Assembly: GCA_024405155.1 (NCBI GenBank)
Contig: JAKSPC010000020.1
Location: 1 to 39,184, forward strand
Source of the DNA: Lachnospiraceae bacterium
GTDB taxonomy: Bacteria; Bacillota; Clostridia; Lachnospirales; Lachnospiraceae
Reading direction: 5' to 3'
DNA: 39,184 bases
Shown here: one piece after another, positions 1 to 6,969 of the stretch
How positions within the stretch are numbered: position 1 is the stretch's first letter
Layout: every line of letters starts with the position of its first letter
The notes under the pieces: generated by a model
The model's input: the letters and a program-made list of their open reading frames with translations, nothing else
What the model was told of the DNA's origin: nothing
Database searches by the model: none
Made by a program: the position numbers and the translations under genes

Positions 1-2
1 AA

Positions 3-46
3 GTAAAATCCACTTTTTCGTTTTCTGGGGTGGAATTTAGTTTTGC
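3..46. other. imperfect hairpin at window edge
   Basis: Two near-complementary arms (TAAAATCCAC and GTGGAATTTA, 9 of 10 pairing) flank a T-rich loop. It could be the terminator of a gene lying before the window or the end of a mobile element. The rest of 1-91 is AT-rich and shows no ORF. Confidence 0.3.
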
Positions 47-91
47 AAGTGAAGACTGCTTATAGATTGTTAATAAAAACGTAATTTCTTG

Positions 92-120
92 TTGACAGTC
101 GCAATTCCCGCAAGTATAAT
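92..120 (+). promoter_or_regulatory. sigma-A promoter of rplM-rpsI
   Basis: An exact TTGACA (92-97), a 17-bp spacer and an exact TATAAT (115-120) form a perfect housekeeping promoter about 100 bp before rplM. A strong promoter is expected for a ribosomal protein operon. Confidence 0.9.
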
Positions 121-129
121 GTAAAAGCT

Positions 130-222
130 GTTCTATGGAAACAGTGCGTTTTGGTGTGGAAACCACTAGCCCCGGCGGAAACATCGACATATATAAACCA
201 AATATTTTTATGGAGGTCAGCC
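130..222 (+). promoter_or_regulatory. rplM 5' leader, possible L13 autoregulatory leader
   Basis: The transcript from the upstream promoter would carry about 95 nt of leader. It contains two short hairpins (TGTT/AACA near 131-146 and GGTGTGGAAACCACT near 153-167), then the ribosome site. Bacillota rplM leaders are known to bind ribosomal protein L13 for autoregulation. The position and hairpins fit that, but I cannot run the covariance model, so this is inference. Confidence 0.35.
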
Positions 223-651
223 ATGACTAGTTATATGCCTAAGGCATCCGAGATCGAAAGAAAATGGTTCGTGATCGATGCAGAAGGAAAGAATCTGGGT
301 CGTCTTGCTTCAGAAGTAGCAATGATCCTCAGAGGAAAGAAGAAACCCACCTACACACCCTTCATCGACTGCGGTGATTACGTGATCATCGTAAACGCCG
401 AGAAGTTCGCAGTAACCGGCGGCAAGATGGACAAGAAGACCTACTTCCGTCATTCCGATTATGTTGGCGGCGCAAAGACCACTACCTTAAAGGAACTGGT
501 TGCAAAGCACCCCACCCAGGCTGTAGAGCATGCAGTAAGAGGAATGCTTCCCAAGGGAGCTCTCGGAAATCAGATGTATAAGAAGCTTTTCGTATACGCA
601 GGTCCCGAGCACACTCATGCAGCACAGAAGCCTGAGAAGTACGATTTTTGA
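223..651 (+). CDS. rplM: 50S ribosomal protein L13
   Basis: This 142-residue protein is L13 of the large ribosomal subunit, an early assembly protein that binds 23S rRNA. The family features are clear: [17 protein letters not shown] near the N terminus, the [15 protein letters not shown] stretch, the [10 protein letters not shown] segment and the [15 protein letters not shown] motif before a short basic tail. The ATG at 223 is chosen over the in-frame upstream start at 151 because TGGAGGT lies just before it and the protein then has the normal family length. The 16-bp gap to rpsI and the shared promoter show the usual two-gene operon. Identification is secure. Confidence 0.97.
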   Translation: MTSYMPKASEIERKWFVIDAEGKNLGRLASEVAMILRGKKKPTYTPFIDCGDYVIIVNAEKFAVTGGKMDKKTYFRHSDYVGGAKTTTLKELVAKHPTQAVEHAVRGMLPKGALGNQMYKKLFVYAGPEHTHAAQKPEKYDF

Positions 652-667
652 TCGGAGGTAGAGGAAG

Positions 668-1060
668 ATGGCAGCAGCTAAGTTTTACGGCACAGGTCGT
701 AGAAAAAAATCAATCGCTAGAGTATTCATGGCACCCGGCAAGGGTGAGATCAAGGTAAACGGCAGAACTCTCGATGAGTTCTTCGGACTTGATACACTGA
801 AGATGATCGTTAAGCAGCCTCTCGAAGCCACCGGCAATGAAGGCAAGTTCGACATCATGGTAACCGTTCGCGGCGGCGGAATGAGCGGCCAGGCAGGCGC
901 TATCCGTCACGGCATCTCCAGAGCACTCCTTGAGGCAGACGCAGACAACCGCGCAGCTCTCAAGAAGGAAGGATTCCTTACCAGAGATTCCCGTATGAAA
1001 GAGCGTAAGAAATACGGTCTCAAGAAAGCTCGTAAGGCACCCCAGTTCTCAAAGAGATAA
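668..1060 (+). CDS. rpsI: 30S ribosomal protein S9
   Basis: This 130-residue protein is S9 of the small subunit; its basic C-terminal tail reaches toward the P-site tRNA. It shows the standard [15 protein letters not shown] start, the [19 protein letters not shown] core and the invariant ending [12 protein letters not shown], so it is full length. A GGAGG-type site precedes the ATG, and rplM lies 16 bp upstream in the same operon. A terminator follows within 30 bp, so the operon ends here. Identification is secure. Confidence 0.97.
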   Translation: MAAAKFYGTGRRKKSIARVFMAPGKGEIKVNGRTLDEFFGLDTLKMIVKQPLEATGNEGKFDIMVTVRGGGMSGQAGAIRHGISRALLEADADNRAALKKEGFLTRDSRMKERKKYGLKKARKAPQFSKR

Positions 1061-1085
1061 TTTCTTTCAAAGACAAAACAAAAAA

Positions 1086-1117
1086 GAAGACATCCGAACG
1101 GGTGCCTTCTTTTTTTG
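1086..1117 (+). terminator. terminator of rplM-rpsI
   Basis: Arms GAAGACATCC (1086-1095) and GGGTGCCTTC (1100-1109) pair with one mismatch around a GAAC loop and are followed directly by eight T residues. This is a typical rho-independent terminator. Confidence 0.88.
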
Positions 1118-1148
1118 CGTTGCAAACGGCTCCCGGAGGAGCCGCGGC

Positions 1149-1453
1149 TTACTTTCCCAGATGGTCGGTAATGCCTACGGTCTTGTTCTCGCTGTAGCAG
1201 GAGAAGGTCTCGTCCACGTTGGACGGTCTTGTCTTTGCAGTGAAAAGCCCCACCAGCGGTACCAGTGCCAGCCCGCCCACCATGGCGAATACGCCGGAGT
1301 AGATGGAGTTTCTGAACACGAAGGAAAGCACAGGGCTTCCGGACACGTCAAGTGCTCCCAGGGAGATGAAAAGCTGCACGATCTCCATGCCGCAGCCCCA
1401 TACGAAGGAAGCCGCCACTGACGCAGCCGTCACCTTTTTACTGTAGAGACTGT
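1149..1453 (-). pseudogene. 3' fragment of a sodium/solute symporter (SSS family)
   Basis: About 100 codons survive. They match the C-terminal end of SSS-family (PutP-like) sodium symporters: a membrane segment (SVAASFVWGCGMEIV), then SIYSGVFAMVGGLALVPLV and the familiar tail LFTAKTRPSNVDETFSCYS. The sequence upstream of codon LYSKK is the right end of the tnpB element, so the reading frame starts inside the insertion and the N-terminal dozen or so helices are gone. No matching 5' half lies on the far side of the element, so the insertion was followed by deletion or rearrangement. The protein cannot work. The family call rests on recalled motifs. Confidence 0.75.
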
Positions 1454-1600
1454 GTGAACTACCCGCCACTTAACGCGTTGCGTTTGAAGTGAGGGCTTCT
1501 GGGAGGCTTTCGCCTCCGTTTAAGAAGTTTGATCTTTATGTTTCCACCTGATCTCTCAGGCGATCCTTATTCTTACGGGCGTGTCCACTTCGCCCCTACT
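1454..1600 (-). ncRNA. probable omega RNA / right end of tnpB element
   Basis: Reading the minus strand, tnpB is followed by a CGGAGGCGAAAGCCTCC hairpin, then paired blocks CCCTCACTTC and GTGGCGGGTAG, ending in TTCAC at 1458-1454. This layout is the right end of IS605/IS1341-type elements, which encodes the guide (omega) RNA overlapping the 3' end of tnpB. The guide would be the adjoining minus-strand sequence from 1453 downward, that is, the broken symporter gene. The 5' limit is uncertain. Confidence 0.6.
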
Positions 1601-2806
1601 GTATAGAGCCCGGGGGCTCACAACATTACTTTTTTTCAGAATGTTCAGCGCTCCGTTCACATCCGCGTTGATCAGCCTGCCGGATGCGGTACGGTACATG
1701 CCGCGGTGGATCCGCCTCCCGCTGAACGTATGACAAGCTCCGCTTTTGCCGTATTCAGGAATGCTGTCGCCGTCAAAGAAGGATGCCTTTGAGGTGTAGC
1801 TCTCCTCCTGCCTGTGAAAGTCGATGCCGTTTTGCTCGCACAGATACGACAGTTTCTCAGTCAGTTTTCCGTAGGGGATGCCGACAAAGGTCTGGTTGTT
1901 CCTTTTCCCCAGATCAGCGTTTCTCTGGAAGTCATCATTGATACCGCACACCAGCGTGCCGATATCGTTTTCGATGCAGTAGTCGATGATCTTCCGGGCG
2001 GCTTTGGCCATGTAGTCGTTCACACGGTTGTTCCGTTTCCGGGCCAGTGCCTTCTGGCGGCTCGTGGTCTTTTTCGGATCAAAGTGCTGCTTATCCTTGA
2101 TGCTTTGAAGACGGGCGTTCTCCTTGTTGTACCACTGATTGATCGATTTGAGCCTCTTTCCGTCGATGATGAAGGTTTTTCCGCTGCCCGATACGGCGGT
2201 AACGAGATTGTTCACACCAGGGTCAAGTGCCAGTGCGTTTTGTCTGTTCAGATTTCTTTCGATACAGGCTGCCTCATAGGTATACTGTATCTCAAAGAAC
2301 CCGGCCTTTGCCTTTGGTATGATCCTGATCTCTTTGATCGCCTTGTCGGACAGGATCGGCGGCACGTGGATCACAACAGGTCTGTGATCTTTCCGGTAGC
2401 TGTTGGAATACGGAAGGATCAGTTGATTTCCGTTTATCCTTACCATGCCGATCACAAGCGTGGTGTATCCGTCTTTCGGAAGATAGTGCGGCAGTTTGAT
2501 GTCCTTGTAGGAATACTGTCCTTTTTCGGCAAGTTTCAAAAGGCCAAAGAACGACCGGAAGCTTCCGTCCACTTCCTTTAAGATCTGCTGTGCCATGTTG
2601 GAATTGAGCCTTCTGTAATTCTCTGATGATTTCAGAAGCTTATAGTTTTCCTCGTAGCGCAGATACTTCCTGTTCTCGAAGTAATACTGCCTGACATTGT
2701 AGATGGCCTCATTGGCAAGATTCTTTGCCGTATGACACAGGTCTTTAAGGATGGCGTACTCTTCCTTTGAAAGATGTTTCACCTGCTGCTTTACTGTAAG
2801 ATACAT
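1556..2806 (-). CDS. tnpB: RNA-guided endonuclease TnpB, shifted-glutamate type
   Basis: This 416-residue protein belongs to TnpB, the RNA-guided nuclease of IS200/IS605 elements and ancestor of Cas12. The ATG at 2806 is chosen because GGAGGAAACTC precedes it; a longer frame to 2896 has no comparable site. RuvC residues visible are Asp195 (ALDPGVNN) and Asp382 (INADVNGALNI). The usual second-motif glutamate is missing (the segment reads VCGINDDFQ, 286-294). A Glu pair sits about 45 residues on (RQEESYTSKAS, Glu334/335), as described for TnpB/Fanzor proteins with a rearranged active site. The four-cysteine zinc finger is also largely absent; only Cys358 remains there. The gene looks intact, so the protein may be active with the alternative glutamate. 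Confidence 0.88.
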   Translation of the reverse strand: MYLTVKQQVKHLSKEEYAILKDLCHTAKNLANEAIYNVRQYYFENRKYLRYEENYKLLKSSENYRRLNSNMAQQILKEVDGSFRSFFGLLKLAEKGQYSYKDIKLPHYLPKDGYTTLVIGMVRINGNQLILPYSNSYRKDHRPVVIHVPPILSDKAIKEIRIIPKAKAGFFEIQYTYEAACIERNLNRQNALALDPGVNNLVTAVSGSGKTFIIDGKRLKSINQWYNKENARLQSIKDKQHFDPKKTTSRQKALARKRNNRVNDYMAKAARKIIDYCIENDIGTLVCGINDDFQRNADLGKRNNQTFVGIPYGKLTEKLSYLCEQNGIDFHRQEESYTSKASFFDGDSIPEYGKSGACHTFSGRRIHRGMYRTASGRLINADVNGALNILKKSNVVSPRALYSRGEVDTPVRIRIA

Positions 2807-2908
2807 GAGTTTCCTCCTTCCCTTGAGTTTCGGAGGGTATCCCCCTCTGTATTTTACAGTATAGACAAAAGTCAGTCCCTTATTTCGGACTTTCAAACCG
2901 GCTGGCAG

Positions 2909-3319
2909 CCTATTGCGTTACTGTTCAGAGGTAGGCCAAAACCACGATTCCAGCGCTCCCGGCCGCGCCCCTCCTCTTCCATTGACCTGGAATGGGGTTG
3001 AAAAAACCGGAATGTGAGCCGGTGAGCGGTTTGAGCTGTGTCCGGCTCACATAAATGCTCAGGAAATTTTTGCCGATTTGGACCTCTGGCGCCCTGACCC
3101 CCTTAGCGGCTCACATCGCTTCCAAAAATCCTGCGGAATCGCCTCAAAACGGTTTACATAATATTCTACATGTGAGCCTAATGACATTAAACCACGCCAG
3201 CGGCTCACATCACAGTTTTTTGTCTTTTTCAGCATGTGAGCCGGAACGGCCTAAATGCGCTCTCCGGCTCACATCGCGGTTCCTGAAACCGGCCGACCTC
3301 TGAACAGTAACCCTATTGC
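2909..3319. mobile_element. 395-bp MITE with 8-bp target duplication (copy 1)
   Basis: The element runs 2917-3311. Its ends GTTACTGTTCAGAGGT (2917-2932) and ACCTCTGAACAGTAAC (3296-3311) are perfect inverted repeats extending to about 21 bp with one mismatch. It is flanked by an exact 8-bp duplication CCTATTGC (2909-2916 and 3312-3319). The core (about 2985-3281) holds three hairpins built on TGTGAGCC/GGCTCACA arms: 3013-3051, 3171-3209 and 3235-3273, plus a lone GGCTCACA at 3108-3115. No convincing ORF is inside, so it must be moved by a transposase elsewhere. An 8-bp duplication fits families such as IS66, IS256, ISL3 or IS1595; which one is not known. A second copy lies at 38669-39121. Confidence 0.9.
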
Positions 3320-3401
3320 AGTTATGGCCAGCCCTGGCAGTTATGGCATTCCTCCCCACCCTGCCGGGGCTGAGGATGGGGTATTCTGCCTGATTTTTGA
3401 T

Positions 3402-3428
3402 AAAAAACGGACCGGTCGATCCGGTCCG
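3402..3428 (-). terminator. orphan minus-strand terminator
   Basis: Arms CGGACCGG (3408-3415) and CCGGTCCG (3421-3428) pair perfectly. Read on the minus strand the hairpin is followed by six T residues. No minus-strand gene lies just upstream of it, so it probably belonged to a gene lost by rearrangement, or marks an unrecognised small RNA. Confidence 0.65.
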
Positions 3429-3694
3429 CGCTGGTTCCTTACTTTTTTCAGAGATCACGGCGAAACAAATCAACCTCGCTTACTGTGCGCGGGATAATAG
3501 CCGTAATAATACTTTTCTGCTGAAAATACTCTTTTCATCACTGTGCTCCCTGAATTTCCTAAAGCCTATCACGGTTCCCGATCCTTGTCAACCCGGAAAA
3601 AGGGTGCAGAATGCCTCTGTTCCCCCTCGGCTTTCCGGCAAAGAAGCTGCGCAGGTGAATACAAAAAAGATACAAGACCTTTCGTGTACAGCCA
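3429..3694. other. gene-free stretch between MITE/terminator and flavodiiron gene
   Basis: Short open frames here have no ribosome site and no recognisable protein character. The stretch may hold degraded remains of the region damaged by the neighbouring insertions. I see no RNA gene. Confidence 0.5.
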
Positions 3695-3723
3695 TTGATA
3701 TATCGCAGGCCTTGCTCTATAAT
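3695..3723 (+). promoter_or_regulatory. promoter of the flavodiiron gene
   Basis: TTGATA (3695-3700), a 17-bp spacer and an exact TATAAT (3718-3723) lie 96 bp before the ATG, leaving an 85-90 nt leader. Confidence 0.75.
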
Positions 3724-3819
3724 AGGAATAGTTCCTGATAACGACTGTGAAGCGGTATCGCAGAGAACGTATCCGCCCGCAGATGAAACAATAAAACCAC
3801 AGAAGAAGGAGGTCTCAGT

Positions 3820-5622
3820 ATGACAATTTCCAAAGACATCTTGTACGTTGGCGTCAATGATCACAAGGTCGACCTGTTCGAGGGACAGTACGTGGTCCCT
3901 CTGGGCATGGCCTACAATTCCTATGTGATCGTGGACGAAAAAGTGGCCGTCATGGACACCGTGGACAAAAACTTTACCCACGAATGGCTGGACAACATCG
4001 CCGCAGCCCTGGGGAGCAGAAAGCCGGATTATCTGGTGGTGCAGCACATGGAGCCGGATCATTCCGCAAATATCGTGAACTTTATGAAAGCCTATCCGGA
4101 GGCCGCCATCGTTTCTTCCGACAAAGCCTTCAAAATGATGGCAAACTTTTTCGGCACCTCTTTTGAAGACAGAAGAGTGGTCGTCGGCGAAGGCGATACG
4201 CTGGAACTGGGCAGACACACCCTTACTTTCGTTGCCGCACCCATGGTGCACTGGCCGGAAGTCCTCATGACTTACGACAGCGCGGACAAAGTGCTGTTCT
4301 CCGCGGACGGTTTCGGAAAATTCGGCGCCAATGACGTGGTCGATCCCGAAGGCTGGGCCTGCGAGGCAAGGCGCTACTATTTCGGCATCGTAGGCAAATA
4401 CGGCGCACAGGTGCAGGCAGTCCTCAAAAAGGCTGCAGGGCTCGATATTCAGACCATCTGCCCCCTGCACGGACCTGTGCTTACGGAAGACCTGGGTTAT
4501 TATCTGAACCTGTACAATACCTGGTCCTCCTACGGCGTGGAGTCGGACGGCATCGTCATCGCCTACACTTCCGTCTACGGCAATACGAAAAAAGCCGTGG
4601 AACTGCTGGCGGATACGCTCCGAAAGAAGGGCTGCCCCAAAGTCGTGGTCACCGACCTGGCCCGCGACGATATGTTCGAGGCAGTGGAGGATGCGTTCCG
4701 TTATGGAAGACTGGTCCTTGCCACCACCACCTACAACGCGGACATCTTCCCCTTCATGCGTACATTTATCGAGCATCTTACCGAGCGAGGGTATCAGAAA
4801 CGCACCATCGCCTTCATGGAGAACGGTTCCTGGGCGCCTCAGGCAGCAAAGGTCATGAAAGGCATGTTTGAAAAGAGCAGGGATATCACTTTTGCGGAGA
4901 CCACCGTACGCATCATGTCTGCCATGAACGACGAGAGCAGAGCGCAGATCGAAGCCCTGGCCGGGGAACTGTGCACCGATTACGAGCAGAGACAGGAAGA
5001 GACTGCGGTAAAGAACGACATGACCGCGCTCTTTAAGATCGGCTACGGACTCTACGTGGTGACCACCAATGACGGCGTAAAGGATAACGGCTGCATCGTA
5101 AACACCGTGGCCCAGCTCACCGATACCCCGCTCAGAGTGGCGGTCAGCATCAATAAGCAGAACTATACCTATCACGTGGTACAGAAGACCGGCGTCCTGA
5201 ATGTGAACTGCCTTTCCACGGAGGCGCCCTTCGAGGTATTCAAGACCTTCGGCTTCCAGAGCGGCAGGACCGCGGACAAGTTTGCGGACTGCCCGGAGCA
5301 GCCGCCCAGAACGGATAACGGCCTTATCTTCCTGCCCCGATACATCAACGCGGTCATGAGTCTGAAGGTTGCAGACGAGATCGATCTGGGCACCCACGGC
5401 ATGTTTATCTGCGAGGTGACCGAAGCCAGAGTTATGTCCAAAGCAGAGACCATGACCTACTCCTATTACCAGACCAATGTAAAGCCGAAGCCGGAGACTG
5501 CCGGCAAAAAGGGCTGGGTGTGCAAAGTCTGCGGCTACGTCTATGACGGCGAAGAACTGCCGGATGATTTCATCTGCCCGCTCTGCAAACACGGCGCAGC
5601 GGATTTCGAAAGGATCGAGTGA
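3820..5622 (+). CDS. flavodiiron protein fused to flavin reductase-like and rubredoxin domains
   Basis: The 600-residue protein reduces O2 to water or NO to N2O in the cytoplasm of anaerobes, protecting them from oxidative or nitrosative stress. Domains in order: a metallo-beta-lactamase-like diiron domain (1-245) with all expected ligands (His76, Glu78, Asp80, His81, His144, Asp163, His217); a flavodoxin domain (245-390; FMN loop TSVYGNTKKA); a flavin reductase-like FMN domain (about 400-545); and a C-terminal rubredoxin with Cys568, Cys571, Cys586 and Cys589. The last two modules would pass electrons from NAD(P)H or a partner to the diiron site within one chain. AGGAGG precedes the ATG at 3820. 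It has its own promoter and a hairpin after it, so it is monocistronic. Confidence 0.92.
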   Translation: MTISKDILYVGVNDHKVDLFEGQYVVPLGMAYNSYVIVDEKVAVMDTVDKNFTHEWLDNIAAALGSRKPDYLVVQHMEPDHSANIVNFMKAYPEAAIVSSDKAFKMMANFFGTSFEDRRVVVGEGDTLELGRHTLTFVAAPMVHWPEVLMTYDSADKVLFSADGFGKFGANDVVDPEGWACEARRYYFGIVGKYGAQVQAVLKKAAGLDIQTICPLHGPVLTEDLGYYLNLYNTWSSYGVESDGIVIAYTSVYGNTKKAVELLADTLRKKGCPKVVVTDLARDDMFEAVEDAFRYGRLVLATTTYNADIFPFMRTFIEHLTERGYQKRTIAFMENGSWAPQAAKVMKGMFEKSRDITFAETTVRIMSAMNDESRAQIEALAGELCTDYEQRQEETAVKNDMTALFKIGYGLYVVTTNDGVKDNGCIVNTVAQLTDTPLRVAVSINKQNYTYHVVQKTGVLNVNCLSTEAPFEVFKTFGFQSGRTADKFADCPEQPPRTDNGLIFLPRYINAVMSLKVADEIDLGTHGMFICEVTEARVMSKAETMTYSYYQTNVKPKPETAGKKGWVCKVCGYVYDGEELPDDFICPLCKHGAADFERIE

Positions 5623-5671
5623 TCGGTCGTCAGTAAAGCCGCCGGTCTTCGGAAAAAAGCTTGAAAATTGA

Positions 5672-5720
5672 AAATGGCATCGAAAATGGAAAAAAACGCC
5701 GATTTCGATGCCATTTCGTG
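5672..5720 (+). terminator. hairpin terminator after flavodiiron gene
   Basis: A perfect 14-bp stem (AAATGGCATCGAAA at 5672-5685 with its complement at 5703-5716) encloses a 17-nt loop and is followed by CGTGTTTT. The T-run is weak, so termination may be partial. Confidence 0.6.
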
Positions 5721-5753
5721 TTTTGAAAGTTATGTAAGAAACGGGAGGCCGCC

Positions 5754-5783
5754 TTGACGGAAACGCAGCGCGGGTGGTATATT
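5754..5783 (+). promoter_or_regulatory. promoter of the LysR gene
   Basis: TTGACG (5754-5759), an 18-bp spacer and TATATT (5778-5783) end 24 bp before the ATG. Confidence 0.7.
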
Positions 5784-5807
5784 CCAGGGTATCAGAAAGG
5801 AATCGCC

Positions 5808-6761
5808 ATGAACTTTCAGAATTTGAACTATTTTCTGGTGACGGCCAGAGAATTGAATATGACCCGCGCGGCGGCAGAACTGCACATCTCCCAGCAGGCG
5901 CTGTCCAGCCACATCCTGAAACTGGAAGAGGAACTGGGCTGCCAGCTTTTTGACCGGGGTCACGGACTTTCCCTTACCTACAGCGGAAAGCAGCTGAAAC
6001 GAAGCGCAGAACAGATCCTGGACATTGAGCGCCAGACCATCACCGCCATCGATGACATCAATAAAAACATGCGCGGTGAGCTGAGGATAGGCATCAGCCA
6101 TACCAGAGGCCAGGCTATCCTTCCGCTTGTTCTGCCGGAATTTTCCCGCTCTCATCCCTTGGTGGAGCTTTCCGTGGTGGAAGGCAGTACGGAGGAACTG
6201 GAGGAGCAGCTGGAACACGGCACCATTGATCTGCTGTTCGGTTACGTGCCGTTTTTGCTGGATACTGCCGAAACTGTGGAACTCATGCAGGAACACATGC
6301 TGCTTCTGGTACCCAAGGCGCTTCTGCAGGAAAAGCTTGGTCCGGAGGAAGCGGAGCGGGTGCTGACCGAATACCGGAAGAAAACGGACATTTCTCTCTT
6401 TAAAGACATGCCCTTTGTCCTTCTGCAGAAGGGAGACCGCATCCGCACACTGGTGGACCGGGAATTCTACCACAAAGGCATTGATCCCAAGGTGACAGTG
6501 GAGACCAGAAACATCCAGACCGTATTCGCGCTCTGCGCCGAGGGCATGGGTCTAACGGTCTGCCCGGAGATCTATCTGGGAAGTCCCTACACCATCGTGG
6601 GCCCGGATTCCTATATCCGTTCCAAACTGGAGGTGCTGGATTTCTATGGACTCAGAAACGTGGATACCTTCGCCATCGGCTACAACCGGGAACGGTACCT
6701 GAGCCGCACCGCAGCGGATTTCATCGATCTTTGTACAAAAGCCTGCAAAACACTGGCATAA
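5808..6761 (+). CDS. LysR-family transcriptional regulator
   Basis: The 317-residue protein has the LysR plan: an N-terminal winged helix-turn-helix (1-60; LNYFLVTARELNMTRAAAELHISQQALSSHI) and a periplasmic-binding-like effector domain (about 90-300). The start at 5808 follows AGAAAGGA and gives the normal family length; the longer frame from 5754 overlaps the promoter. It has its own promoter and terminator. LysR proteins often control a neighbour, so the flavodiiron gene upstream or the surface genes downstream are possible targets, but both lie on the same strand rather than in the classic divergent layout. The effector is unknown. Confidence 0.92.
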   Translation: MNFQNLNYFLVTARELNMTRAAAELHISQQALSSHILKLEEELGCQLFDRGHGLSLTYSGKQLKRSAEQILDIERQTITAIDDINKNMRGELRIGISHTRGQAILPLVLPEFSRSHPLVELSVVEGSTEELEEQLEHGTIDLLFGYVPFLLDTAETVELMQEHMLLLVPKALLQEKLGPEEAERVLTEYRKKTDISLFKDMPFVLLQKGDRIRTLVDREFYHKGIDPKVTVETRNIQTVFALCAEGMGLTVCPEIYLGSPYTIVGPDSYIRSKLEVLDFYGLRNVDTFAIGYNRERYLSRTAADFIDLCTKACKTLA

Positions 6762-6785
6762 TCACTGAACACGGTACAGAAAAAA

Positions 6786-6815
6786 ACGACGCTTAAGACA
6801 GCGGCGTTTTTTTTT
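6786..6815 (+). terminator. terminator of the LysR gene
   Basis: ACGACGCT (6786-6793) pairs with AGCGGCGT (6800-6807) apart from one mismatch and runs into nine T residues. Confidence 0.85.
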
Positions 6816-6847
6816 ATGATAAATAGTGCATTAAAATAAAAAAAAGC

Positions 6848-6876
6848 TTGCATTAAAATGAACAATAGTATAAAAT
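6848..6876 (+). promoter_or_regulatory. candidate promoter of the surface-protein genes
   Basis: TTGCAT (6848-6853), a 17-bp spacer and TAAAAT (6871-6876) sit in an AT-rich stretch about 95 bp before the first surface gene. A direct repeat GCATTAAAAT occurs just before and inside it (6828-6837 and 6850-6859), which might be an operator. Confidence 0.5.
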
Positions 6877-6969
6877 AATGCCGTTTCAATTGCAAAAATC
6901 AGAGACAACAGAAATCGGTTTCTTGAATCAACTAAGGAAGAAAACCAAACAGGATCTGAAAGGTAACAA

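Larger units (their letters stand above)
1454..2890 (-). mobile_element. IS605/IS1341-type element carrying only tnpB
   Basis: The element has a right end with omega-RNA-like structure (1454 to about 1600) and a tnpB gene, but no tnpA (Y1 transposase). It would have to be moved in trans or is stranded. The left end cannot be placed exactly: about 85 bp upstream of tnpB hold a small hairpin (TGTATTTTACAGTATAG region, 2848-2864) that may belong to it. It interrupts the symporter fragment at 1453/1454. Confidence 0.55.

Noticed and set aside
3013-3273. Repeated GGCTCACAT arms as a CRISPR array
   Set aside because: The motif is only 8-10 bp, alternates in direction, has irregular spacing and the whole block is a transposon core found twice.
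3559-5592. Long 677-codon open frame on the minus strand
   Set aside because: It lies opposite the well-supported flavodiiron gene and its product has no recognisable family; a shadow of codon bias.
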